A stretch of DNA of 64,000 nt, taken from assembly GCF_024435355.1 (NCBI RefSeq), contig NZ_JAMJWG010000024.1:97149-161148 (forward strand), given 5' to 3'. Shown here piece by piece: positions 32,795 through 41,144 of this stretch (position 1 is the first letter of the stretch; every line of letters starts with the position of its first letter). Position numbers and translations under genes: made by a program. The DNA comes from Streptomyces odontomachi. Its GTDB lineage: Bacteria; Actinomycetota; Actinomycetes; Streptomycetales; Streptomycetaceae. The notes beneath the pieces were generated by a model, which saw only the letters and a program-made list of their open reading frames with translations, did no database searches and was not told where the DNA came from.

Positions 32795-34152
32795 CGGCCG
32801 GCCTTCGCCGTGACCGCGGCCCGCGCCGCCGCCCGGTCCGCACGGCGGGACAGCGACACCGCTCCGGCGAGCCGCTCGATCGAGGCCGGAATGTCCCAGT
32901 CGGCACGGCGGAGCGTGGCGAGCGTCGTCGCGGGGACGACCACCAGGTCCGGTGCCCCGGTCTCCACCGCCCTGACCAGCAGCGTCCACGCCGCATCCCA
33001 ACGGGACTTCTCCGGGCGCCCCCGGACCGCCGCCACCACACCGTCGAGCACGGCCTGGCGCAGGTCCCCGCGCTCGGGCAGCTCGGCGCCGGCCGGATCG
33101 GCGAGCAGGTCCTCCGGGTCCGGCAGGTCCATCCGGTCCATGCTGGCCAGCAACTCCAGCCCGGGGCCGTCCCCCACCGTGCCCCTGACCAGCAGGGAGA
33201 GCACGTCGCGCGAGGAGCCGGCCGCGGTCGCGAAGGCGATCAGGGACATGGTCATCTCCCAGCTCCGGGGCGACGGCCAGGCGCCGCCCCGGCGGCCTTC
33301 GTCCTTGGGCAGCCGGTGCACGAGGGTGGGACGGGCGGACAGCAACCCGCACACCGCGCGGCGGGCGAAGGCCACCGCATCGGGCAGGCCCCTCGGGTTC
33401 AGCCGCGGCAGGGTCGCGCGCGGCCACGTCCCGCCCAGGCCGCGCACCACGACCTCGTGGTCATGGGTCCACTGGAGATGGACGAACCGGTTGGCCAGCG
33501 GCGGGCTGAGCTCCCAGCCGTCGGCCGCGGAGGAGCGCGGATTGGCGGCGGCCACGATCCGGACCCCGGGCGGCAGCCGCAGGGCACCGATCCGCCGCTC
33601 CAACACCAGGCGGAGCAGGGCGGCCTGGACGGCCGGCGGTGCGGTGGACAGCTCGTCCAGGAACAGCAGCCCGCGACCGGCCCGCACCAGGCGCACCGCC
33701 CAGTCCGGCGGCGCCATCGGGACACCGTCCTGTGCGGGGTCGCCACCGATGACGGGCAGGCCCGAGAAGTCGGACGGCTCGTGGACGCTGGCGATCACCG
33801 TGGTCAGCGGGAGGTCCAGGGCCGCAGCGAGCTGGGTCAGCGCCGCGGTCTTGCCGATCCCCGGCTCACCCCACAGCAGCACGGGCAGATCCGCTGCCAC
33901 GGCCAGCGTCAGGGCCTCCAGCTGGATGTCGGGGCGCGGTTCGGTGCCGGTGTCCCGCAGCAGGGCCAGCAGGTCGCCGGCGACGTCGAGTTGGGTGGCG
34001 GGTGCCGGGTCGAGGTCGAGGCGGACGCCGATGGAGGCGTCAGCGGCGTCCGTGGAGCCGGTGGACTCAGTGGCGTCCGTGGAGCCGGTGGACTCAGCGG
34101 AGCCGGTGACGCCGTTGGAGTCGGTGGTGGCGAACGGGGCACAAATGGTCAA
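32791..34152 (-). CDS. MoxR-type AAA+ ATPase
   Basis: 453 residues. Walker A GEPGIGKTAAL (about 94-104), Walker B GLLFLDELSTAPP (about 160-172), sensor-1 region VRIVAAANPRSSAADGWEL and an arginine-rich second region. N-terminus holds an ESTGSTDATESTGSTDA repeat. The start is TTG 34152, spaced seven bases from AAAAGGTGA; the ATG at 34159 is out of frame. The stop overlaps the VWA gene start, so ATPase and VWA protein are coupled. MoxR proteins remodel or load metal into partner proteins via VWA adaptors. The pair and the preceding unknown gene form one operon. Confidence 0.85.
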   Translation of the reverse strand: MTICAPFATTDSNGVTGSAESTGSTDATESTGSTDAADASIGVRLDLDPAPATQLDVAGDLLALLRDTGTEPRPDIQLEALTLAVAADLPVLLWGEPGIGKTAALTQLAAALDLPLTTVIASVHEPSDFSGLPVIGGDPAQDGVPMAPPDWAVRLVRAGRGLLFLDELSTAPPAVQAALLRLVLERRIGALRLPPGVRIVAAANPRSSAADGWELSPPLANRFVHLQWTHDHEVVVRGLGGTWPRATLPRLNPRGLPDAVAFARRAVCGLLSARPTLVHRLPKDEGRRGGAWPSPRSWEMTMSLIAFATAAGSSRDVLSLLVRGTVGDGPGLELLASMDRMDLPDPEDLLADPAGAELPERGDLRQAVLDGVVAAVRGRPEKSRWDAAWTLLVRAVETGAPDLVVVPATTLATLRRADWDIPASIERLAGAVSLSRRADRAAARAAVTAKAGR

Positions 34153-34264
34153 TTGTCATCACCTTTTGGTTTCGTAGCGGGCCGAGTGGGCCGAGTGGGC
34201 CGGCGGTGGGGATGGGATGAACGTCGTGGGCCGGCGATGGGGGAATGGGGCGAAGGGCCCCGGG

Positions 34265-35908
34265 TCAGCGAACGGTCGCTTGGCGCGGGTGTGAGCGGTG
34301 GTCACCGGAGCGGCGGCGCGCACCGTCGCCGGCCCGGTCGGGGCCGGGCCCGACCCCGACCGGGCCCAGGCCCGCCCTGAACAGCCCGTGCGTGATCCGG
34401 CGTTGCGCGGCCGTCTCCAGTGCGTCCCGCAGCGCGCCGCTGCGCAGCGTCGCCTCGGGCCCCAGCAGGCCCTCGACGATGGCCAGCGCACCGGCGGTGT
34501 CGCCGTGGTCCAGGCGTTCCCGGACGCCGGCGAGACACTCCGGGTGGCGGTGCGCCTCGTCGATGGCCTGGAGGCAGGGCACCGGAGCGCCGCCCAGCGC
34601 GCTGAGCAACTCCTCCCGCCGGACCTCGGCCGGGTCGTGGTCCAGCGCCGCCAGCACGCCGTTCACCAGCCCGATCCGGTGCTGGGCTCCCCGGCACTCC
34701 ACCAGGCGTGGTTGCCCCACGTCCTGCTCCGGGAGCCCGGGCGCACGGGCCGGCGCGGGTGCGGGTGCGGGTACCGGCTGGCCCTGCGACCGTGCCGCAC
34801 CGGCCGGTGCCAGCGCCGCGGCGACCAGCGGGTGCAGCCGATCGACGTCGATGAGACCGGCACGGATCAGTTCCAGGTCGGGGAGCACCCAGGTCGCCGC
34901 GTCCGGCAGGACGGGCAGTTCCGAGGCGCCCCTGTCGGCCAGCGAGACCGCCGCGATCCGCGGCGCGGCGGACCCGGCCGACCCGGGTGACCCGGGTGAC
35001 CCGGCCGACCCGATCGACCCAGACAACCCGACCGACCCGACTGACCCGACTGACCCGGGTGACCCGATGGCGCCGTCGCGCTCCGCGGTCAGCTCCAGGG
35101 CCAGCCAGTGCCGGCTGGCCAGCCGTACGGTCACGGTCCCGGCGTGCGGCAGCCCTTCGGCGTGGAGCAGGATCGCCGCCTCGGCCGCCCACCGGTCGAC
35201 GGCACAGTGGTGCCCCGGCGGCAGCAGCCGTAGCAGCTCCGGGGGCGACTCCTCGTCGGCACCGCCCCCGTTCCCGTCCCCGGCCATGGACCCGGCCTCG
35301 AAACCGGCCCCGAACCCGGACCCGGCCTCGAACCCGGTGCCGGACCGAATCCGCAGCTCACCGGCGCTGCGCGCATCCCACCGATGGCGGTGCAGGTCCA
35401 GCCGGAACCGCCGGTTGGGATGGGGATGGGGATGCTGGAGCCGAGGGCCGTGGGCACCGGCGCCGCTGTCGGACCCGTCCCACAGCGCGAGGCTGATCCG
35501 CTGGCCGGCGTCCGCCCACGCCGGCGGAGTCCGGACCACGAGGTGGACGGGGCTTTCACCGTCACCCCCGCCGTCAGGCCCGGCGGCGTCGTACCGCGCC
35601 AGGGTGAAGGTGAGGCCGGGGCGCAGCAGCCCGTCGGGAGCGATCCTGGGCATGTGCCAGCGGAGCAGGTCGGGAGCCAGGTGGCGGAGGTCGGCACGGA
35701 GTCTGGTGACGAGTTCCCGGCCATGGGTGCGCGCCAGGGTGCGCAGATGGAGATCGACGTCGACGCCTGCGGCGGCACACGCTCCGGCCCAGTCACCGGC
35801 GCTCCGGCGGGCGGTCGCAGTCTCGATCATGGAGGGCGGCACGGCGAACTCGCGCACGCGCTGCCAGCGGGAGAGTCGGGAAAGCCCGTTCGCTGCCTGA
35901 GTGCCCAT
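34265..35908 (-). CDS. 547-residue protein of unknown function, first gene of MoxR/VWA operon
   Basis: Not recognised as a named family. N-terminal half is helical and Arg-rich (RWQRVREFAVPPSMIETATA, LVTRLRADLRHLAPDLLRWH). The centre holds a low-complexity GSPGSVGSVGSVGLSGSIGS tract from a 9-bp microsatellite (about 34975-35065), and the C-terminal part (RIGLVNGVLAALDHDPAEVR, ALDETAAQRRITHGLFRAGL-like helices) is helical again. No signal peptide or membrane helix. ATG 35908 has AAGGTGA seven bases upstream. It precedes the ATPase by 112 bp on the same strand. Position suggests a target or scaffold of the MoxR/VWA pair. Confidence 0.55.
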   Translation of the reverse strand: MGTQAANGLSRLSRWQRVREFAVPPSMIETATARRSAGDWAGACAAAGVDVDLHLRTLARTHGRELVTRLRADLRHLAPDLLRWHMPRIAPDGLLRPGLTFTLARYDAAGPDGGGDGESPVHLVVRTPPAWADAGQRISLALWDGSDSGAGAHGPRLQHPHPHPNRRFRLDLHRHRWDARSAGELRIRSGTGFEAGSGFGAGFEAGSMAGDGNGGGADEESPPELLRLLPPGHHCAVDRWAAEAAILLHAEGLPHAGTVTVRLASRHWLALELTAERDGAIGSPGSVGSVGSVGLSGSIGSAGSPGSPGSAGSAAPRIAAVSLADRGASELPVLPDAATWVLPDLELIRAGLIDVDRLHPLVAAALAPAGAARSQGQPVPAPAPAPARAPGLPEQDVGQPRLVECRGAQHRIGLVNGVLAALDHDPAEVRREELLSALGGAPVPCLQAIDEAHRHPECLAGVRERLDHGDTAGALAIVEGLLGPEATLRSGALRDALETAAQRRITHGLFRAGLGPVGVGPGPDRAGDGARRRSGDHRSHPRQATVR

Positions 35909-36143
35909 CAGCACTCACCTTGCGCGAACGATGCCCCCAATCCGACATGAGGTTGAGTCATCATCGTGTGCGATCGTATCGCCCACTCTTTTGATACGCC
36001 AGGTTTTCCGAGCCGAGCCGAGCCGAGCCGACCCGTCTCAAGCCGCCCCGACCCGGCTCGACCCGTCCTGGCCCCGGGTCCGGTCCCTGAGGGGGGCCCA
36101 GACCCAGACCCGGACCCGGACCCGGACCCGCCTCAGGGTTCGC
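35909..36143. repeat. short-period repeats between the MoxR operon and cobM
   Basis: 235 bp without a gene. It holds GAGCCGAGCCGAGCCGA (about 36008-36030) and a run of CCCGGA hexamers (about 36105-36130). A lower-GC segment at 35940-36000 may be the promoter of the 547-residue gene. No riboswitch or terminator could be defined. Confidence 0.6.
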
Positions 36144-36893
36144 TCAGCACACGTGCCGCTCCCGGTCGCTCGAATACAGATGGCTGTCGCGGAACTGCTC
36201 CGCCCCCAGCGACCGCCCCACGATGATCACCGCGGTGCGGGTGATGCCGGCGGCGCGTACCTGGTCGGCGATGTCGTCGAGGGTGCCGCGCAGCACGAGT
36301 TCGTCGGCGCGGCTGGCGAAGGCGACGACGGCGGCGGGACAGTCGGGGCCGTAGTGCGGCAGGAGTTCCGCGACGACCCGGTCCGCGTACCGCACCGCCA
36401 GGTGCAGCACGAGCAGGGCGCCGCTGCGGCCGAGGGTGGCCAGGTCCTCGCCGGCCGGCATGGGGGTGGCCCGCTGGGCGACACGGGTGAGGACGACGGT
36501 CTGGCCGACGGTGGGCACCGTCAGCTCCCGCTTCAGCGCGGCCGCGGCCGCCGCGAACGCGGGGACCCCCGGCACCATCTCGTACGGCACCCCCGCCGCG
36601 TCGAGCCGTCGCATCTGCTCGGCGACCGCGCTGAACACGGACGGGTCGCCGGAGTGCAGCCGCGCCACGTCGTGGCCGGCGCGGTCAGCGGCGACCAGCT
36701 CGTCGGTGATCTGGTCCAGGTTCAGCTGCGCGGTGTCGACGAGCCGTGCGTCCGGCGGGCAGTCGTCCAGCAGCTCGCGCGGCACGAGGCTGCCCGCGTA
36801 CAGGCAGACGGGGCTGGTGGCGAGCAGGCGTGCGCCGCGCACCGTGATCAGGTCGGCGGCGCCGGGCCCGGCGCCGATGAAGTACACGGTCAT
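36144..36893 (-). CDS. cobM: precorrin-4 C11-methyltransferase CobM
   Basis: 249 residues, normal length. SAM-dependent tetrapyrrole methylase that methylates C11 of precorrin-4. Seen: VYFIGAGPGAADLITVRGAR at the N-terminus, CLYAGSLVPRELLDDCPPDA (CobM/CbiF type), ARLHSGDPSVFSAVAEQMRR, GVPAFAAAAAALKRELTVP and SHLYSSDRERH near the C-terminus. ATG 36893 overlaps the cobL stop (ATGA), so the two are coupled. It is the last gene of the cobL-cobM unit. Confidence 0.95.
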   Translation of the reverse strand: MTVYFIGAGPGAADLITVRGARLLATSPVCLYAGSLVPRELLDDCPPDARLVDTAQLNLDQITDELVAADRAGHDVARLHSGDPSVFSAVAEQMRRLDAAGVPYEMVPGVPAFAAAAAALKRELTVPTVGQTVVLTRVAQRATPMPAGEDLATLGRSGALLVLHLAVRYADRVVAELLPHYGPDCPAAVVAFASRADELVLRGTLDDIADQVRAAGITRTAVIIVGRSLGAEQFRDSHLYSSDRERHVC

Positions 36894-38284
36894 GCCCGCT
36901 CTCCTCGCGATGTCGCTTTCGTGACCGCCCACTGGGTCACCGGCATGGCCTGGCGCCATCCGGTGAAGGCGCCGACCGGTGCGGCGTGCGCCACGGCGAG
37001 CCGTACCAGTTCGCCGCCGTGCCGGCGGTACCAGTCGGCTAGCAGCGCTTCGGACTCCAGTGTCACCGCGTTGGCGACCAGCCGTCCGCCGGCGGGCAGC
37101 CCGGCCCAGCAGGCGTCGAGCAGCCCGGGCGCGGTGAGCCCGCCGCCGACGAACACCGCGTCGGGGGCCGGGAGTCCGGCGAGCGCTTCCGGTGCCGTGC
37201 CGGTCACCACCCGCAGCCCCGGCACGCCGAGCCGCTCGGCGTTGTGCGTGATGCGTGCGGCCCGTCGTGCGTCGCGTTCGACGGTGACGGCGCGGCAGTC
37301 GGGGTGCGTCCGCATCCACTCGATGCCGATCGAGCCCGAGCCGCCGCCGACGTCCCACAGCAGTTCCCCGGGTTCGGGTGCGAGCACGCCGAGGGTGACG
37401 GCGCGGATGTGCCGCTTGGTCAACTGCCCGTCGCTGTCGTAGGCCGCGTCGGGCAGCCCCGGCACGGCGCCGAGCCGCACGGCGTCCGGGGCGCGGCGGC
37501 ACTCGACGGCGACGATGTTGAGCGGGTCGCCGGGCGGGCGCGCCCAGGTGTCGGCGGTGACGACGCCGCCATCGCCACCGCCGCCGTCCTGGCCACCGTT
37601 CCCGTCGCCCGGGAAGCCGTCCCCCGCACCCGGGCCACCGTTCCCGTCACCCGGGCGACCGTCCCTCGCGCTCGGGAGGCCGTCCCCGCACGCCTCGGTC
37701 ACCGTCTCCAGCGGCCCGCCCAGCTGTTCCAGTACCCGCATGCGGCTCGGCCCGAAGCCGCGGTCCCGGAGCAGCGCGGCGACCTCGGCGGGGGTCGTGG
37801 CGCCGGCGCTCAACACCAGCAGCCGCCGCCCGTGGTGCAGTGCGGCGGCGAGCCGGCCGAGGGGACGGCCGACGAGCGTGATCACGTCGACGTCCTCCAC
37901 CGGCCACCCGAGCCGGGCGCACGCGTACGAGACGGACGACGGGTGCGGCAGCACCCGCCACCCGCCGGCGTGCTCCCCCGGCGCCGCGACCTCCGCCACG
38001 ATCGCCCGCCCGATGCCGTGGAACAGCGGATCCCCGCTGGCCAGGACGGCGATCCGGCGCCCGGCGTGCGCCGCGAGCAGCCGCGGCACGGCGGGCCGCA
38101 GCGGCACGGGCCATGCCACGCGTTCCGCCGTGCAGCCGGCGGGCAGCAGCGCCAGCTGGCGCGCCGCACCGATCACCACCTCGGCACCACGGAGCACCTC
38201 GCGCGCCTGCTCCGTCAGCCCGGCCCAGCCGTCGGCGCCGATGCCTATGACGGTGACGGGCGGTGGGGACGACCCGGCGGCCAT
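36890..38284 (-). CDS. cobL: precorrin-6B C5,15-methyltransferase (decarboxylating) CobL
   Basis: 464 residues with two catalytic halves. N-terminal CobE/CbiE-like methylase (VTVIGIGADGWAGLTEQARE, VLASGDPLFHGIGRAIV, HPSSVSYACARLGWP). C-terminal CbiT-like SAM domain (LWDVGGGSGSIGIEWMRTHP, AVFVGGGLTAPGLLDACWAG). The linker (about 205-245) is a Gly/Asp repeat, GDGNGGPGAGDGFPGDGNGG, probably a slippage product. GAGGTGACC precedes ATG 38284. Together with CobM it covers three methylations and the decarboxylation of the C12 acetate. Confidence 0.95.
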   Translation of the reverse strand: MAAGSSPPPVTVIGIGADGWAGLTEQAREVLRGAEVVIGAARQLALLPAGCTAERVAWPVPLRPAVPRLLAAHAGRRIAVLASGDPLFHGIGRAIVAEVAAPGEHAGGWRVLPHPSSVSYACARLGWPVEDVDVITLVGRPLGRLAAALHHGRRLLVLSAGATTPAEVAALLRDRGFGPSRMRVLEQLGGPLETVTEACGDGLPSARDGRPGDGNGGPGAGDGFPGDGNGGQDGGGGDGGVVTADTWARPPGDPLNIVAVECRRAPDAVRLGAVPGLPDAAYDSDGQLTKRHIRAVTLGVLAPEPGELLWDVGGGSGSIGIEWMRTHPDCRAVTVERDARRAARITHNAERLGVPGLRVVTGTAPEALAGLPAPDAVFVGGGLTAPGLLDACWAGLPAGGRLVANAVTLESEALLADWYRRHGGELVRLAVAHAAPVGAFTGWRQAMPVTQWAVTKATSRGERA

Positions 38285-38309
38285 GCGGTCACCTCGTTAA
38301 GGGATCTAC

Positions 38310-38455
38310 AGGTCTGATCTGACATCGACACCGGCACGGGAACCGGAACCGGAGCCGGAACTAGCCACGTCACGTCGACCGGAACTAGCCACGTCACACA
38401 GACCGGAACCGGCGGTACCAGCGCCGTGACCAGCGCCGTGACCAGCACCTTACTG
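38310..38455. repeat. short tandem repeats upstream of cobL
   Basis: Two copies of ACCGGAACTAGCCACGTCAC (about 38354-38399), several ACCGGA/GCCGGA hexamers before them and tandem AGCGCCGTGACC 12-mers after them (about 38420-38450). These fill much of the 240-bp gap between the acetyltransferase gene and cobL. Repeated GTCAC/GTGAC words could be regulator sites, but plain slippage is equally likely. Confidence 0.6.
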
Positions 38456-38524
38456 ACCAGCCACCGCCCGCCCGGGAACCCCCCGGGCCCACCGTCTCTG
38501 TCCCCGTCTCCCTTGGCCGCCCGG

Positions 38525-39166
38525 TCACTCCACCACGGTGGACCGTCCCAGGTACCACACCGGGCCCGGATCCGGCACCGTCAGCTCCCGGAAGCCGACG
38601 CGGTCGTAGAAGGCGCGGGCGCGGGTGTTGGCGATGGACATGCAGAGGTGGACGCCCGGCACGCCCTGCCCGTTCAGCTCGTCCAGGAGCCGGTGCATCA
38701 GGGCGCGCCCGAAGCCCCGGCCCTGCCACTCGGGCAGCAGGTCGATGTGCAGATGGGCGGGGTGGTCGACCAGTTCGGGCCAGATCATCCGCTCGGGCGT
38801 GTGCAGCAGGTTGAGCATCGACTCGGTCGGGGTGGCCGGCGGCCCGCTCGGCGCCGGGTAGCGCTCACCGATCTGCGGGAGCCAGGTGCTGCGGAACCAT
38901 TCGACGAACCGCGCCGTGTCCGCGGTGCCCACGACGTAACCGACCGCGTTCCCCGCCCCGTCGTCCAGGACGAACGTCAGCTCGGGTTCGAGCACGGCGT
39001 ACGGCACGGCGAAGATGGTCGCCAGCAGGTCGTGGTCCGGGTAGACGTCCCGGGCGTCGCCGCCCTCGTGCGCGGTGCGGATGCAGATGTCGTACAGGGC
39101 CGCGCGGTCGTCGGGCCGGTAGCGGCGTACGGCGGGAGACAGGGTCACCTCCGCATCTTGACCCAC
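38525..39166 (-). CDS. GNAT acetyltransferase
   Basis: 213 residues from GTG 39166, or 207 from GTG 39148, the likelier start since TLSPAVRRYRPDDRAALYDI follows directly. Full GNAT fold: strand-4/motif A HLHIDLLPEWQGRGFGRALM (acetyl-CoA loop Q/R-G-x-G-x-G/A) and motif B VHLCMSIANTRARAFYDRVG. The substrate is not predictable; some relatives act on amino sugars. Upstream of cobL on the same strand but separated from it by repeats, so not obviously in the cob unit. Confidence 0.8.
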   Translation of the reverse strand: MGQDAEVTLSPAVRRYRPDDRAALYDICIRTAHEGGDARDVYPDHDLLATIFAVPYAVLEPELTFVLDDGAGNAVGYVVGTADTARFVEWFRSTWLPQIGERYPAPSGPPATPTESMLNLLHTPERMIWPELVDHPAHLHIDLLPEWQGRGFGRALMHRLLDELNGQGVPGVHLCMSIANTRARAFYDRVGFRELTVPDPGPVWYLGRSTVVE

Positions 39167-39191
39167 CGGGGAGCGCTCTCACAAGGCCGGA

Positions 39192-40187
39192 TCAGTCCGC
39201 CGGAACCGCCACATCCAGTGCACGCAGCCGCTCCGGATCCGCGTGGACGGTGTACTCGGCGATCCGGTCGCCTTCGACGGTCGCGGTGACGGTCACGGTG
39301 AGCGCGAGACGCAGCCGGCCGTGCGGCGCGACGACGAGTCCGGGGCGACCGTCGATCAGGGCGACCGCCGCGACCTGCGCGTTGCGGGCGAGCTGGACGG
39401 TCTCGCGGCCCACCGCCTCGGCGCCACGGGTCTCGGCCGGTGCGCCGGGCGGCAGCGCCGCGGGGTCGGCGTGCCGGACGACATCGGGGGCGAGGACCGC
39501 CAGGAGCGCTTCGATGTCGCCGTGCCGGGCCGCGGCGAGAAAGGCGTCCACGACGCCGCGCTGCCGGGCCAGGTCGGCCGCCGGCACCGCGGGGGTGCCA
39601 CGCACCCGCTGCCTCGCCCGGCTCGCGAGCTTCTTCGCCGCCGCCCGCGACCGGTCCAGGATCACGGCGATCTCCTCGAACGGCACGGCGAACAGGTCGT
39701 GCAGCACGAACGCCGCCCGTTCCGCCGGGCCGAGCCGGTCCAGCACCACCAGCAGGGCCCGACCCACGGAGTCGATCAGCACCGCCTCGTCCTCCGGAGT
39801 GCTCACCTCACCGGAGCCGAGGCCAAGGCCGGAGCCGGAGCGGGAGCGGGAGCCGGAAACGCCGCCGCTGGCCACGCCACCGCCCGCGGTCACACCACCG
39901 TCGGGCGGCCGGTGACCGACCGGCTCCTCGGGCCGTGCCCGGCGCGCCCGCAGCATGTCCAGGCAGATCCGGGAGACCACGGTCGTCAGCCAGCCCGGCA
40001 GGTTGTCGATGGCGTCCGCGTCCACCCGGCTCAAGCGCAGCCAGGCTTCCTGAACGGCGTCGTCGGCCTCGGCGGACGACCCGAGCATGCGGTACGCGAC
40101 GGCACGCAGGTGGTCGCGGTGCGCCTCGAAACGGCGGGCCAGCGCATCACTGCCGCCGGCCCCGGATCCTCGTCGCTGCGTCCCCAT
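39192..40187 (-). CDS. ECF41-type RNA polymerase sigma factor with SnoaL-like C-terminus
   Basis: 331 residues. Sigma-2 (about 15-85: RFEAHRDHLRAVAYRMLGSS, DDAVQEAWLRLSRVD), sigma-4 (about 140-200: LGPAERAAFVLHDLFAVPFE, EIAVILDRSRAAAKKLASRA), then a ~130-residue SnoaL/NTF2-like extension ending HADPERLRALD, near the NPDKL motif of ECF41 factors. A Gly/Ser-rich repeat separates sigma-2 and sigma-4. In the ECF41 group (established knowledge) the extension works as a built-in anti-sigma and the target is an adjacent oxidoreductase-type gene; here a divergent azoreductase fills that place. ATG 40187; a purine-rich GAGGAAAGG lies somewhat far upstream. Confidence 0.85.
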   Translation of the reverse strand: MGTQRRGSGAGGSDALARRFEAHRDHLRAVAYRMLGSSAEADDAVQEAWLRLSRVDADAIDNLPGWLTTVVSRICLDMLRARRARPEEPVGHRPPDGGVTAGGGVASGGVSGSRSRSGSGLGLGSGEVSTPEDEAVLIDSVGRALLVVLDRLGPAERAAFVLHDLFAVPFEEIAVILDRSRAAAKKLASRARQRVRGTPAVPAADLARQRGVVDAFLAAARHGDIEALLAVLAPDVVRHADPAALPPGAPAETRGAEAVGRETVQLARNAQVAAVALIDGRPGLVVAPHGRLRLALTVTVTATVEGDRIAEYTVHADPERLRALDVAVPAD

Positions 40188-40194
40188 CGATCCC

Positions 40195-40241
40195 GGTCAC
40201 CTTTCCTCGACGCGCCCCGTCACGGTCATGACGCCCCCGTC
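40195..40241 (+). promoter_or_regulatory. candidate ECF41 promoter in front of the azoreductase gene
   Basis: GGTCACC (40195-40201), 16 bases, then CGTC (40218-40221) resembles the ECF41 consensus TGTCACA-N16-CGTC as I recall it. An alternative pair is CGTCACG (40218-40224) with CGTC (40238-40241), but its 13-base spacer is short. The first option would start transcription about 65 bases before the azoreductase ATG. Confidence 0.4.
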
Positions 40242-40294
40242 CGAAGAAAAGTGACCCACCCAGGAAAGACACCCGCCCAAGAGGGAGACCTCCC

Positions 40295-41062
40295 ATGATC
40301 GGCACACCCCCGACGACGACCGTCCCGCAGCCCGCGGGCCACCCCGCCCTCCTCCACCTGGACGCCAGCGCCGGCCCGCCGGAGGAGTCCGTCACCAGGC
40401 GGCTGACCTCGCTGTTCGTGGACGTCTGGCGCCGCGACAGCGACCGGCGGGACGCACCACCCGTGCCCTCCCCCCGCTACCGTTACCGCGACCTCGCCGC
40501 CGACCCCGTACCGCCGGCCACCCCCGGTTACGCCGCCCTGGGCCGGCGCGTCGAGCGGCACGGCGGCATACCGCCGCACAAGGTGGCGGCGCTCGTCGAG
40601 GGACCGGACGAGGAGCGCGAGTGGGCGCTCACCCTGCCGCTGATCGAGGAGTTGCACGCCGCGGACACGCTGCTGCTCGGCGTGCCGATGTACAACTTCT
40701 CCGTGCCGGCCACCCTGAAGGCGTGGATCGACCGGGTCACCTTCCCGTCGGCCTTCACCGACCCCGACACCGGCGACCCGCTGCTGCGCGGCACCCGGGT
40801 CGTGGCCGTGCTGGCACGCGGCGGAGCGTACGGTCCCGGCACCCCGCGCCACGACCACGACTTCCAGGGCCCGTACCTGCGCGCCTACTTCACCGGCATC
40901 GGCGTCGCGCCCGACGACATCCACCTGATCCCGGCCGAGATGACCATCTCCGACGTGGTCCCGGCGCTGGCCCGCTTCCAGGACATGGCGGCGGAGTCGC
41001 TCCGCGCGGCCCGTGGCGCGGTACGGGAGCTGGCGCTTGCGGAGCGCGGGGGCGGACGCTGA
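40295..41062 (+). CDS. FMN-dependent NADH:quinone/azo reductase (AzoR type)
   Basis: 255 residues. Flavodoxin-like fold: LLHLDASAGPPEESVTRRLT (FMN phosphate loop) and LLLGVPMYNFSVPATLKAWI followed by DRVTFPSAF, the AzoR signature. It would reduce quinones or azo compounds with two electrons from NADH. GAGGGAGACC precedes ATG 40295. It is divergent from the ECF41 sigma factor gene and is its probable target, which fits the rule that ECF41 genes neighbour carboxymuconolactone decarboxylase, oxidoreductase or epimerase genes. Confidence 0.85.
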   Translation: MIGTPPTTTVPQPAGHPALLHLDASAGPPEESVTRRLTSLFVDVWRRDSDRRDAPPVPSPRYRYRDLAADPVPPATPGYAALGRRVERHGGIPPHKVAALVEGPDEEREWALTLPLIEELHAADTLLLGVPMYNFSVPATLKAWIDRVTFPSAFTDPDTGDPLLRGTRVVAVLARGGAYGPGTPRHDHDFQGPYLRAYFTGIGVAPDDIHLIPAEMTISDVVPALARFQDMAAESLRAARGAVRELALAERGGGR

Positions 41063-41144
41063 CCGTCCCGACGGGCCGCAACGGCAGCGCAGCGTCCGCC
41101 CCCCGCTCCGTACAGTGAGAACTGACGGACGGGGGAGGTGGGCC

